Source: Rhynchopus sp. YZ270_cl-10 (lineage: Eukaryota > Euglenozoa > Diplonemea > Diplonemida > Diplonemidae). Taken from it: a DNA stretch of 64,000 bases. The translations under genes and the position numbers were made by a program. This document shows, piece by piece, positions 33,389 to 45,600 of this stretch (position 1 is the first letter of the stretch; every line of letters starts with the position of its first letter). Location: the NCBI GenBank assembly GCA_964035575.1, contig OZ037919.1, forward strand, positions 248,001-312,000, read 5' to 3'. The notes beneath the pieces were generated by a model. It did not search any database. It was given only the letters and a program-made list of their open reading frames with translations, and had not been told where the DNA came from.

Positions 33389-33737
33389 TGTCATCCTGAA
33401 AAGCGAATGTGTGTGTGTGTGTGGGGTGGGGGCCTGAGTTGATTGAACACCGTTTCGGCGCTGTGTGTATCTCCTTCTTGGGAGGGGGTTGCATGCCTCA
33501 AAATGAAAGGTACCGCAAAAAAAAAATGGTCCGTTCCGTTGCAGCCTTCACTAACCTTCTCGGAATGCGTCAACTTCGCGACCACCTGGGGTTGGGTGGT
33601 GGGGGTCTCGCCGTTCCAGCCTTCTTGGACCCCAAACGATATCGGAACCTTCCCTCCCCCCTTTTCTCTTTTCTTTTCTCATCAAATTTAATTTTCCTCC
33701 ATTCAGTCCCACCCCTGTATACACAAAAATCTTAAAA

Positions 33738-34421
33738 ATGATGAAGGCACTTCTGTTCGCTGCCCTGATCGGCACTGTGGTTGGGTGTGGTCAGACCGAG
33801 TTCTGCTGCCCGGAGGCTCTGCACTGCCTGACCCCGACCAACGTCACCTGCCTCAACAAGCCGAACGCATGCGCTGCTGATGAGACCTGCTGCGGGCTGA
33901 CCGACCTCTGCGTCAAGGTTGGTATCCCCTGCGTGCCCCAGCCGGTGTGCCCCAGCAACTCCTACTGCTGCCCGGACGCCAAGCACTGCCTCGCGCCGGT
34001 TCACCCCGGAGTGCTCTGCAAGCCTGGTGACTGTGAGGACGGTGCCACCTGCTGCCCTCTCACAAACCTCTGTGTCCTGGTGGGCCCCAACTGTACCGCT
34101 CCCCGTGCAGGATGTGACAACAGCTCCTACTGCTGCCCGGACGCCAAGCACTGCCTCGAGCCCACCCAGGTGACCTGCCCCGACGGCAAGGGATGCTCCT
34201 CGGATGAGGTGTGCTGCCCGCTCACAAAGCTCTGCGTGAAGGTCAAGAACGAGTGCACCCCCATCTGCCCGTCCGACTCCTACTGCTGCCCGGACGCCAA
34301 GCACTGCCTCAAGCCCGCCAACCCTGGACACCTCTGCACTCCCGACTCCTGCCCCTCTGGTCAGACCTGCTGCCCACTCACCCATGAGTGTGTTATTGTC
34401 GGTGATGCATGCAACCCTTGA
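33738..34421 (+). CDS. Secreted cysteine-rich protein with four repeats (227 aa)
   Basis: A single-exon, very GC-rich gene. Residues 1-17 form a signal peptide (two Met, Lys, then a hydrophobic run ending VVGCG). Four repeats of about 50 residues follow. Each carries a FCC/YCCP-(D/E)A-(K/L)HCL motif, a short Cys-pair spacer, TCCPLT-x-LCV, and a closing Cys. Each repeat holds about ten Cys, so a dense disulfide fold is expected, somewhat like granulin-type or other CC-rich extracellular modules. Repeat 1 is the most diverged (PEALHC, CCGLTDLC); repeats 2-4 share SYCCPDAKHCL exactly, which points to recent duplication or concerted change. Two N-x-(S/T) sites could be glycosylated. The first of two adjacent ATGs is used; the second is equally possible. 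It lies about 350 bases after the WD40 gene. Confidence 0.88.
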   Translation: MMKALLFAALIGTVVGCGQTEFCCPEALHCLTPTNVTCLNKPNACAADETCCGLTDLCVKVGIPCVPQPVCPSNSYCCPDAKHCLAPVHPGVLCKPGDCEDGATCCPLTNLCVLVGPNCTAPRAGCDNSSYCCPDAKHCLEPTQVTCPDGKGCSSDEVCCPLTKLCVKVKNECTPICPSDSYCCPDAKHCLKPANPGHLCTPDSCPSGQTCCPLTHECVIVGDACNP

Positions 34422-34429
34422 AAAACCAT

Positions 34430-37058
34430 TTAAGTTGACGAAAAAAAAATGTTTTTTTTTTTTTATAAATAGCCACGTTCGTGAAGAGGGAGGAGGGGAG
34501 GGGGAAAAAAATCCCCGGATGAAACTGCTGAAGTAAGAGATTGTTTTCACTTCATGACATTTTTTTTTTTTAACCGGGAAAAAAGCAATTCCTCCTCCAC
34601 CTTCTTTCCCCCCCTTTTCCCTTTCGTTGTTAGATGTGTGTACACGAGAGGTACGCTCATCTTACAAAATTTTCTTCTTCTTTTTTTTACATTTTTTATT
34701 CAAGGTAACTGAGCATGGGAGTCTTCGGGTCATCTTATAAATATTTCCCCTTTTTTATTTAGGTACACTGTTCACGAGAGGGCTTTGTATTTCCAAAGTC
34801 AATTTTTGCCCTCATCATGTCGCCTCCCCATCCCCCGGGGTTTTTGCTTTTAGTGTTTTTGTTTCTTTTCTATTAGAGCCAACAGGGAGTTCTCAAAGAC
34901 TATCATGGGCTTATCAGGAAAGCAAAATAAAAGGAAAAGGAATAATTCCGTGGGGACGCATCCATACGAGATGACTAGGGGGGCAATATGTTCGAGCAAA
35001 TAGCAAAAAAAAACAGGGTTTCCGCTGAGGCTAAGTTGAAAAAAAAACTTAGCCTAATCCCCAGCCTTTTGAAAAAAAAACAAAAAATCTCCCAAAAATA
35101 TTTGAACGAAGTTGGGGCGGAAAACCCTGAGATAAACAAGAAAAAAATGTAAAAATAATAACAAATGGTATATCAACAAGGACTTTTTTTTACGCGTGAG
35201 TGTTCAACATAAAGAAAGGGTGCGGAAGCAGGTGTTTTGAGGCTGTTTCTTGTCTTCCCCCTCCTTTTTTTAGAATGTGTAGTCTTTTTTTTTTGGGGAG
35301 TTCTTCGACAAAAAAAAAATCTGGCCATGTGCCCATGGTTGTTGTGTGTCCTTAGGGTATTACACTAGCTCCTTTCTTTCACTTTCCCCCTTTTTTTTTT
35401 CTCCTCTAGTTACATTGAGACTTTATCTCGAGAAGAAGATAATAGTTTTCAATGTGATATCTTTCATCATTCTGCGTGTTCCTACGCGATGACGATAGTG
35501 GTGAAGATGGTATGTGAATGAGAAGGCATAACATTATTCATCTGACAAATTTTTCTTTGGGGAAAATTAGGGAGGAAACGGAGTGGTTTTGTATACTCGA
35601 AATACACATCGTCTTCGTTTGTGACAAAGGTGGTCAAAGATGGCGAGGACGAACTTTACGACTTTTTTTTTTTGTTTTTTTTTTTGTGTTCCTTTTCCTG
35701 TTGCTAGGAGGGAGGGTAGTTGTGTTGAAAAGATGCCTGCATCAGCAATGCTAGGTTTGAAACCCTTCAGCACAGCATCTCCTTTTCTCTTCCCCTCTTT
35801 ATGACAAACTTTGTGGATGCAGTGGGCTTTCTCGTCAGGGTCACTACATCTTTTTTTTTTTCCACAAAAGTTTTCTCTGTTCTTAAGTGTTCCAACACCA
35901 GAGTGGCGTTCTATTGAGTTTAGGTGACGAAGTGCAAGAGAGGTGTAGATTCACTCTCTGATCTTTCCCAATTTTTCTTGGGTTGGATGGGGGGGAGGTG
36001 AGTTAATTGACACAAAAGCCTTATTGTGTTGTATAGTGGGTAAAAAAAAAAAGCAATGTTTTGTATAGTGGAGTGCATTCTCGGATGTCTACACTAATAC
36101 AACCAAGTTTTCAAAAAAAAACAAGAAAATATTTCCCTTCTTAAAAAAAAACGTCAAAGGACCACAGGTTCCTCTCGCTCTCGGAGCGAAACATTTGCTT
36201 ATGTTTTTTTTTTTTTTTTGTTTTTGTTTTCTTGTTGTACATTTTAAGGACACTACTAAAAGGAAAAAAAAAAAAAAATACCGAGCTTTTTTTTTTGGAT
36301 TCGCTTCTCCCCATTTTTTTGTGTTTATTTTTGTTATGCCTAACGGAGATTACCCATCCCTTTCTCCATTCTCCCACCCATTCCCACCTCTCTAAACGTA
36401 CCCACAACAACAAAAAAATATATAAAAAAACGGATGATCTTTTGAAGCGTAGTAACAACCAGGGCACCTTTTTATAGGAGATAGGGGGGGTAAAGTGTTT
36501 GTTTATCAGATCTTTCAGATGTAAATCTCGAATTGGATTGTAGGACTGCATGGTTGGGGTGTCCACCCCCCCGGTACAGCCGGTCATATACCAAAGGTAC
36601 ACTGTTTCACGAGAGGGCTTTTTTGTATTTCAAGACAACCTTTTTTCTGATAAATTGTTGGAGGAGTGTAGTTTGCCTCGGTTGTGCAAATCTCCACTTT
36701 CCAAAAAAGTTCACTCACACGAAAAGGCCTCAGATATTGGGCCTTTCTTTCAGAAAAAGGAATCCTGATCGTATCTATGACGTTTTGGAACAGGTTCCTT
36801 GTCCTCAGACGAGGAGGTTTGCGCATGATGGGGTGGATGCCGGCAATCGTTCGCGTTTAATTGAACCAAAAAAAGAAAGGGAGCATGTGTTGACCCTCTC
36901 AAATACTTTCAATTCTGTGAACTGAAAGTATATGAATCCAACCTTTATTTCTTCTTTGCACTACCACCGTCACATTCTTTATCCAGAATCACCCCCCCTC
37001 CCCTTTTAATCTGAAACTCCTTTTCCCTCTTTACTGCGCACCCCCATTTGGGGCAACG
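34430..37058. other. AT-rich spacer with repeats, no supported gene
   Basis: The spacer holds long A and T tracts, a hairpin-repeat copy near 34715, copies of the GGATTGTAGGACTGCATGG family at 34765 and 36515-36650, and a GTCTACACTAATACAACCAA repeat at 36088. One exon-like stretch at 36754-36925 follows a good acceptor (CTTTCTTTCAG), reads RNPDRIYDVLEQVPCPQTRR and onward, and stops at 36923-36925. I could not attach it to an upstream exon. Confidence 0.5.
36088..36118 (+). repeat. Dispersed short repeat, TACACTAATACAACCAAG family
   Basis: The word GTCTACACTAATACAACCAA, followed by GTTTTCAAAAA, recurs at 15587, 41538, 47191, 47838, 52529, 55833 and 59448. The better copies are preceded by TAGTGGAGTTCATCCTC and a GGGT block. 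The trailing A tract and fixed orientation suit a short retroposed unit. Confidence 0.75.
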
Positions 37059-39990
37059 ATGGCCGCGATGAACGGCACGTGCAGGGTGCAGAGACGAAGC
37101 TTTATGGCACCGCCGGTTTCAGCAAGCATGCGTCTGGTGTTCTCGGACAACTTTAGAGGGAGGGGTATGAAGAAGCGAGGGCAGGTGCTGAGTGAGTTTT
37201 ACAAGAGTAAGCAGCACGAACACCATCAGGGGACGGCTACACCTGCAGGACGTGTGGCAGACACTTTTAAGCGTATGCCTGATGTCGACGACCCGCGTCC
37301 CCCGATCATCGGATGGCAGCGCTCCGTGTGCGACCCTGACGGCTCGCTGAAGTTCCTCCCCGTGCCCAACATCGCCACTAACGGCCGCAAAGTGCTCCAA
37401 GGCCTTTACAAGGACTTCAAGGAAGTATACAACCAACACACCAAGTTCATCCCCCTCTACGGAGGTGGTCCATGGGACCCAGAAAGAGGCCTCCCAGAGG
37501 ATATCTACATTGGCGACAGCTGTTCCGTGATGGGGTCCATCCACTTCAACAACTTTGTCTTTATCGGACGTATGTATTTTGTATTATTTTTTTTCCAAAA
37601 TTACGAACTCCGGCTGGGGCAATGACATCATCCCTGACAACAAACTTGTAGAAGCCAGCGCAGCTGAATGCTGTGCGATAACGAATATGATAAGGTGACT
37701 AAGCACGAGAGGCTTAGGATCATCTTATAAACTTTTCTTTTTTTTTTTTATCGACCAACAACACGATTTTCCCGGGGTAGAGAAAAACCGATTGTGGCCA
37801 CAATGTGAATTATTCCTAACTGAAAGATTCGGACGACCCCAAATTTCCCCTCCAATCGCGGTGCTTCCTGGTCAGACATTGCGTGAAAACTACCCCCCAA
37901 AAAACCCCCCGGGAACTATGTCATTGTCTTCAAAAAAATACCCCCCCCCTTATTACAGCTTCCTGCGTTCTTCGTGGTGATCTTAACCATATCTTCATCA
38001 ACTCGATGACGATTCTGGAGGAGGGGGTGACGGTCACCACAGACGGGCATCCGTTGAACACCAACTTGCCCGGAAGAGTGTCGCGTATCAACGAAGGTGA
38101 GACGCACATTGGTGCGTATTGTCACATCGGCGCGGCCTCCTTCATGGACTCAGCAACCCTCAGTGGCTACAACCAAGTTGGCGAGAACTGTAAAGTATGT
38201 GAACAGAGGAAGTGAGGAAATAAAGATGCTGTGTTTCAGATCAGTTTACCTTTTTTTTTTTTGATAAAACAACTTGTTGTCAATTCTAAAAAGATTGGAG
38301 GCAGCGCTGCAGGGCAAACAAAACGGATTGAAAAAAACAGAAGCTCGCTTGTTTCTTTTTGAGTACTCAATTAACCACAACAACCGTACTTCAGTTTAAC
38401 ACAATTTTTTCACCTTTTTGTTTTCCGGCTTTGAGCGCACAAAAGACCCGATCTTTTTTTTAATGTTCACTCTCAGTCAAGGAGTATTTGCGACTTTTTG
38501 ATCGTACGCAAACTTTAAACGCCCCGATACACGAATACACGATTTAAAAAAAACAAAAATAACTTCATAAAAAATCCTCCCTCATTCAAAACCACCCCCA
38601 CCCTTCCACCCCCACGCAGATAGGCTACAACGCGATTATGGAGGTCGGTTCCTCGCTTGAATCGGGGTCCGTTCTTCTTGCGCATCAGCGTGTTCCTAGA
38701 TGGGAGGTATGACTACTGCACAATACGGGAGAATGCGGATGAAAAAAACCCTCCTTTCCCCCCTTTCTTTACTTACTATTATATACTGAAGGCAAATGTC
38801 TATTTTTTTGCTGCTGCGGTCAACGAAAAGACATAGTAATAGAGTAGTAAGGACAGATCAGTTGGTATAATGTTATGTTTAGTTTTAATTGTTCGTAGTC
38901 AAACTCCTCTACACGAAGTAAAAAAAAAATTGTGTACAGATCCTACCTCGGTAGGTGATTGTCGATACAACAAAAAAAAGTTTGGGTACATTTAGACCCT
39001 ATTATACCTTCTCTTCAGTAGAATAGTTAGCATATGAAACAATAATTGTTCGTAGTCAAACCCCTTCTCTCTCAGGTGTGGGCAGGCAACCCAGCAAGAC
39101 GGGTTGGTTTCCGTGGGAAGGACATGGTGAAGTGGAGAGGATTTATCGACAGCGTGCTCTCCTTCAGACAGCGTGGGCTGCACGACGAACAGGCGTTCCA
39201 GGCTGTGAACTACGTGTCAGCCTCGAGAAGCAGCGAGAACCTGCAGTTCTACATGGACCGCAAGGTTGAACAGAACAAGGACAAACTACCGGAGAAGGTG
39301 AAGTCCTACATCACCAACGAGACCAGAGAAATTCCCATGTGGGAGGAGTTCAAGGTATGCCCACAAACACAGCTCGCAAAACCCGAAAAAAGGCAAAAAA
39401 AAAAAGCCCCCGAAAAACAAGAACACAAGAATTTTGCTGTTTTTTTCCCCCGAGAACAAGCCCCCCCCTGACCAAACCTGCCAAACTTTGGGCGAGCTCC
39501 TTGGTTGGCCGTAATTGCTCTTTTATTAAAATCTACATCTATATATTTGAATGATTGTGGACACCGGGGGCAGGTCATTGTAGATGTGGCAAGAAGCCTC
39601 CCCCCGATATCAAACACACCCCACCACAAACTAAAATGCTTTTTTTCGAAAATAGAAACCTAACACTCAACGATAAAACCCATGGGAGAGGGGTTGTGGT
39701 GAAATGCACAACACCTCGACCTGTTTGGTGAGGAGGTGGCTTCTGCAGCGCGGTTCGTCCCCAGAACCGCAAAATGTTCAAAATGCTTTGTTTCTATATT
39801 TCCTCCTTCATTTCATGAGGTGACACAAAAAGGCAAAAGAAAAAGCAATCATTTTTTAGCTTTTTCAACACTTTTTTCATTAAACACCCCACCACAGAAC
39901 CACTCGCGAGTGAACATCCGTCCTGGTTTGCGTAAGAACTTCGACTGGACATACGAGCCTAACAAGGCTCAATGGCAGGACAAATACTAG
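37059..39990 (+). CDS. Gamma-carbonic anhydrase-like complex I subunit (401 aa)
   Basis: Five exons join in frame: 37059-37569, 37959-38194, 38620-38706, 39076-39354 and 39898-39990. Donors are GTATGT, GTATGT, GTATGA and GTATGC. Residues 1-30 are Arg- and Ala-rich without acidic residues, suiting a mitochondrial presequence. From about residue 148 come hexapeptide repeats of a left-handed beta-helix (YIGDSCSVMGSIHF, FVFIGPSCVLRGDLN, HIGAYCHIGAASFM, and VWAGNPARRVGF after the helix), the order seen in gamma-carbonic anhydrases of mitochondrial complex I. Where active enzymes have GHSAVLHGC this protein has GAASFMDSA, so the two metal-binding His are absent and catalysis is unlikely. A tail of about 100 residues beyond the usual end (through exon 5, ending KAQWQDKY) is unusual. 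Introns carry dispersed repeats. Confidence 0.88.
37612..37745 (+). repeat. Structured repeat in intron 1, shared with another gene's intron
   Basis: About 130 bases starting GGCTGGGGCAATGACATCAT and ending in the CTAAGC(ACGAGAG)GCTTAG stem-loop plus a T tract match 45704-45840 in intron 3 of the PP4R3 gene almost base for base. Shared inner blocks include CAAACTTGTAGAAGCCAGCG and GTGCGATAACGAATATGAT. Both copies run in the direction of transcription. Confidence 0.85.
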
Positions 39991-41127
39991 GCAACAACTG
40001 CAGCTGCCCTCACTATCCCGCCCCACACCACCAAAAAAAGACACAATCATGTGGGAGGGGGAAAGGGGGGGGGGGGGAAGGGTTTCTGTTGCCATTGAAC
40101 GGTGGCAGGGTCCCGTGTTATGTTGTTTTGTGCATTGCTGCTTAGGGTATTGCGCACAATGCAATTCAAAGCCAAAAAAAAAATACACAAAAAACTCTGA
40201 TCTGCGTTTTTTTTTTTTCTTCTTTTTTTTTCGTAATACGGTACGTATCTGAACCAAAAAAGCAACAACAAAACATAAAAATAAATGTGGAGTTGGATGT
40301 TGGGGAATGCAAACAATAACGGGCGTAAATATCAACAAAGACAAATATGAGGCCCCTTTCATCTTTTCAAAATGGGGTGTCTTGTGGGGGGGGTTTTTTT
40401 TTTACAATGTTCTCTCTTTGCAGGAGAGAGAGAGAGAGATCCTTGTGTGTGTGTGTGTTTTGTGTAAAAATTGTGAAAAGAAGGTCGGGTACAAGGGGAA
40501 GGGTTGCCACTGAGGTGTTTGGGTGGGGGTGTAGGGAAGTATATGGGCATCAACGATGTAAAAAAAAAAAAAACTGAAGTACATAGGCTTCGGGCCGATA
40601 TTGAGTACAGATCGTTATACCAGTATAACGTGATTGTCGATACAACAAAAAAGCGAGGTGTCTACACGTTGTCAATTATTCAAAATATTAAATAATAATC
40701 AGGACAGTGGAACACAACCCTGCTAAAACGACCAAGCTTCACAGGGAAGAGTAGCGAAGATGTAGTTTGTTCCAAAAGGAGTTTACACCCTTCAAATTTT
40801 CACCTTTAGAAATGAATGAGGGGGAAGGAGGAGGGAAGAAGAAAAGGAGGATGTGGACAGAGAGAGAGAGAGACCTGTCATACTGTTTTGTTTTAAAGAT
40901 GGACTAAACGAGAGGTAGTTCATCTTTTAAACTTTTCTTTTTGTTTTGAACCCCAGATATTTTTTTTTATTCTCTTTTTCTTCAAATAAATCGCCGGGAA
41001 AAAAAACATACATACTCACCACCACGGGGCTTTTGTCAAATAGGGCCTAATTTCAAAAAAAAAAAAATGCGGTTTTTTTTTCGTGCTCTCTTAGGCAACT
41101 AAGCAGAGGGCTTGGGGTAATCTTAGC

Positions 41128-41163
<36 letters not shown>

Positions 41164-42695
41164 ACAGGGTACTTTTGCACATTATATGATGTATTCACTT
41201 CTTCCTTCCCCCTTCTCTAATCAAGCACTCCTTTTGCTACCTCTACAACTCCTCTGTGAAGTCAAGAACAAAAAAAATGCAAAATGTATTTTTTGATTGT
41301 TTTCCCAAGCTATACCGAACCTTCCCCACACATATCACCATTACCTGTGAGGTACCTCCTCCCACTCCTTTCCCCCCTTTTTTCCATTTTTTTTTTAAAC
41401 GAATCGAGCTGGGGGTTATTTTTGTTGAGGGTTTTTATTCGATGTTAGCCATTGGGTGCTTGACGGGCCTCTGTGTCCGACGAGATGTCTGCACTAAAAA
41501 AGGAAACTTGGTGTTAGTGGAGTTCATCCTCCGGGGGTACTACACTAATACAAAAACCAAGTTTTTTCAAGAAACAAAGAACTTAACCGTGCTTTATAAA
41601 AAAATAGTGCTTTGCATCCCTTCCATTCTTTATACAATACAATAACAAGGGTTCTCCCTCATGCATGCTGCAAAAACAGAGGGGGGGTGGGAAAAGGGTG
41701 GGCTTTTTTTTTTTGTTTTTTTGAAACTTCAATTTTTGGTCGTGGTAAGGGGAAAAACAGGGTAGATCTTCTGATACGGATTGACCCTGGAGGGGAAAAA
41801 AAAAAAGTATTGAGGAAGGGGTTTTTGTACAATTTTGTCTGTTTAAAAAAGCGTTTTTTTCCTCGTGGGCCAGGATGCCCTCCTTTCATCACCTTATTTG
41901 CGTGTGGGGGGGAATAAGGGTGTGATGAGAGGAAAAAAAACCTAATAAAAAAAAACAAAAAAAGAAAAAAAAAGTGAAAATTATTCTGACAAAAAAAAAA
42001 TACAATACAGCTCCACTTCAAATAGAAAAAAAGGTACTCCCCCCATCTCATGCAATCTTGCTTGTCGTTACCTTTTGCAGTTAACATCAAACTAAAATGC
42101 TTTTTTCGGCAAAAAAACAAAAGCCAAAGCAATACAGAGAGAACCAGCCAATTTTTCAACATACAAACGATCTTTCGATCCCCCATCTCATCTCCATTTT
42201 TTACTTTTATCTCAGGGGTGGCATTTTTGGGCTCAGGTGTGCAGAGCAGTGGTATTCTTCCGCAAACCCGCAAACCCTCCCTACCGCTTGCCTGGGTCTG
42301 AACTGTCTTTTTTTTTGCAAACGTTCGGGGCTGAAGCACCTGAACTGTCTTTATCGAAACATGTTGGGCCCATACTGTCCAAAAGTCAAACATAGTGGGC
42401 CAGACTGTCCTTATCCCTTTTTATTTTATTATGGCAACAACGCACACGAACCAAAAAAAATGAACTTTTTGGACAGTGGAGATTGCACAACTGTGGCAAC
42501 ACAACCGAGGCAACTACACTACTCCAACAATTTATCAAAAAAACAAAAAATGTATTCAAACCACATCTACAACCTCACAAAAAAACCCCCTAAACTCCAG
42601 GGATCCCCCCCTTATCCCAATCTTTATCCCTCTGTTTTTTTTTTTTCTTTTTCTTTTTCCCGGCAACATTTCTTGCCATCATATTTTCATAATAT
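39991..42695. other. AT-rich spacer with repeats, no supported gene
   Basis: The spacer holds A and T tracts (including a run of more than 30 T at 41131-41162), GT and GA microsatellites near 40428-40460, and copies of several dispersed repeats (40630, 41098, 41535, 42476). At 42290-42420 a single-armed relative of the 355-bp foldback element occurs, with ACTGTCTTTATCGAAAC and CCAAAAGTCAAAC words. Open frames here are low-complexity. Confidence 0.55.
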
Positions 42696-45600
42696 ATGTC
42701 TTCACCCGAGCGTATGGAGGGGTGTGATAGCAGCGCTGCCTCGGTCGCGTCTTCTGAGGACTTCGCAACAGATGTCTCGATGGATGCTGAGGATGGAGAA
42801 GCACCGTCACCATCCCCTTCGGGCGAGACTCCCCAGCAGAGTGGATACGAAAATGAACCCACCGAACCGGTTTCACCAGTAGCAGACAATTCAACAAGAT
42901 GTAAGCTCTACAGACACGAAGAAGCCTCCTGGGTTGCAGTGGGTGTTGGCCAAGCTGTTGTCGAAACTGCGACTGGAGAACCCACCGCATCCGGAGGACC
43001 TGGCGGTCGTCTGATTCTGGTTGACGAAGAAAACCCAGACGAGGCATTAATCACCCATAATTTGGACGGAAATGGGGTGCAGAATTATAGCAAACAGCAG
43101 GACACTTTGATCCTCTTCACGAATACGGCTACAAAAGAGGATTATGGGCTTTCATTTGAAAAGCCGGAAGGGTGCCAGGCGGTGTGGGATGCCTTGGTGT
43201 TGACATTGAATGGGAAAGAGGAGGGGGGGTCTGAGGTGGGGGCGGCTGCGATCACGTTGCCTCCTGCGACACTCGCAGAATTGCCGGAACTGGCGCAAGT
43301 TTTGGAGGCATTGGTGAGCGAGCCTTCCACACGGAGTATAGCGCTGAAGGAGCAGGCCGCCCTCATAGTACTTCAACAAAACTATCTGACCGACCTTTTC
43401 GCCTTGTTCAAGGAGGCTGAAGCTGCGGGGCAAATCGCAACGTTGCACTGTATTTTCCGTATCATCCGGACCCTTTTGGTGTTGAACTGCCAGGATCTTA
43501 CCAAAGAAATGCTAACATATGAAAACCTCATAAACGTAATTGGCTGTTTTGAGTACAGCCCGGAGAGGCCCGATGAGCATATCCGCCACCGAGATTTCCT
43601 CGAAAATACGGTCTTCCGCAACCCTTTGCAGCTCAACCAAGGGTTGCAGGAGAATATCAAACAGCACTTCCTTGTGCAGTACCTTAGGGAGACCGTCGCT
43701 GCGTCGATCTTAGATGATGCTGCGTATGATTGTTTGAACAATACGATGATCATGTTCAGGATTCATGTGCTCCGTTCGATTGCGAGGGATGAAGACCACA
43801 TGGTGTCGTTGTGCCAAACAATGACCGACCCAGGGACATCAACCGAGCTGCGAGAGACGCTTCTGCTGATGACCCAGGAGATGGTCATCACGGCGAAGTC
43901 GTTCCCGCTGCAGCATCGGAACGACTTCTTCGACTTCCTCATTAGGACAGGCATTTTGCGGTCCTTCGTTGGGTTCGTTGAGGACGGAAGCGACCGTGCT
44001 CGCGCCGCCGTCTCAGACATCCTTTGGCAAATCGCAAAGTACAACGTGAACTACCTCCGTCAATGGTCGCTCATGCAAAAGGCAGACGGCTGCCCTCTCC
44101 TGCGGGCCCTCTTCCGCAAGCTCATACTCGAGACCGTCGAAGGCATCCAGCACCACTGGGCAGATATCATTACCTTCATTGTCAAGCCCCAACCCCAGGC
44201 GCCAGACACCTTTTCCGTATGCACTACAGAAGCATTTTGTTCATCTTTTTTAAAATCATGTATACGAAATGGATGACTGCTTTTGGACTCCAACCATATT
44301 TGGAGTGTAAGGAAAAGGTTGGGTAACAGAACACTATCCGATAATGCGTGTTTCCAACGCAGGTACCTATCAAAACAAAACAAAAAAACTAGGGTTGAGG
44401 ATGACCTCCGTCCATACCGATTAAGTACAAAGCCTTAGGGCGACATTGTTGTACAGATCCTACCTCGGTAGGTGATTGTCGATACAACAAAATAATCAAC
44501 AAAAAAACCAAACACCACCTTCAAACAGGGCAACCAAGTGCCAGAGATGCCTGCAGGGTTCATCAACATCCTCTACAAGCAGCTCCCCATGAGCACCACA
44601 CGCGAGCACAAGCCGTTGATCGAGATAGTATGTAGAACGCTTGCGGGGGGGATGTGAGAGCAAAAACTAGACGATATCATCCGATCTTGATTACAAAAAA
44701 TATAACAGTGTTTTTCGTTGAACGCAGCCAAATAGGGGGTAAAAAATCTGTTTGGCGCAAAGGTGAAACGAATCAAAGGGAAATACTGTTATACAAGATC
44801 TGAAAGTTGGCTTTCTTTTTGTTTAATTTCTTAATACACTATGTGTGGGAAAAAAAATGGAACAGCAACATGACGTCTCTCTTTTCATATCCGTCTCAAT
44901 AAATTTACGCAACCTGGGGCTTTTTTTACCCCCAACACAAATCCTTTGCTGTTTCCTTGCTTTTCTTTTTTGCATTCACCTTATGTATGATGTACGTCTT
45001 TCAAACCTTCTCCTATCCTGCAGCTGGGTGTCCCCATCGACTACCATCCGTACATCTTTGACGAAGATCCAAGCACCATACCAGAGGAGTGGCGCTTCCT
45101 CCACCAGGATGTGAAGCGGGCAAACGCGGTGCTCTTTGTTGTCATCCCGATCATTTCGTGCTGTCTCTCTGGGCACACCGCGCGGATGAGCACCTTCTTG
45201 CTGTCAGACAGCATCCCGAAGAAGGTGTGCAGTCTATTGAATCAGGTGCAGGGCCGGGCGCCGCTACCGAGCTACGTGATTCTCTCGATCTTCTCGTTCC
45301 TGAAAGCGCTCATCAGCAGCAGCGACGAGATGGTGTTCAGGAACATCGTGCGACACAAAATGCTTGAGCCTGTCTTTGCGCTGCTTGCACGCAACACACG
45401 CTACACGCTTCTCAACTCGTCTGCCCTCAGCATCGTCTCCTGCATAGCGAAGGAGGACTGTCGAACGCTCATACGCCACGTCACTGAATGTTACGCCCCC
45501 GTCCTCGAACGCCCTCAGTACTCCGAAGTCAAAGAGATGATCGAAAAACGGAGCAAAGGTATGTCCACAACATTGCCCTTCCAAAAGGTGAAGCATGGGA

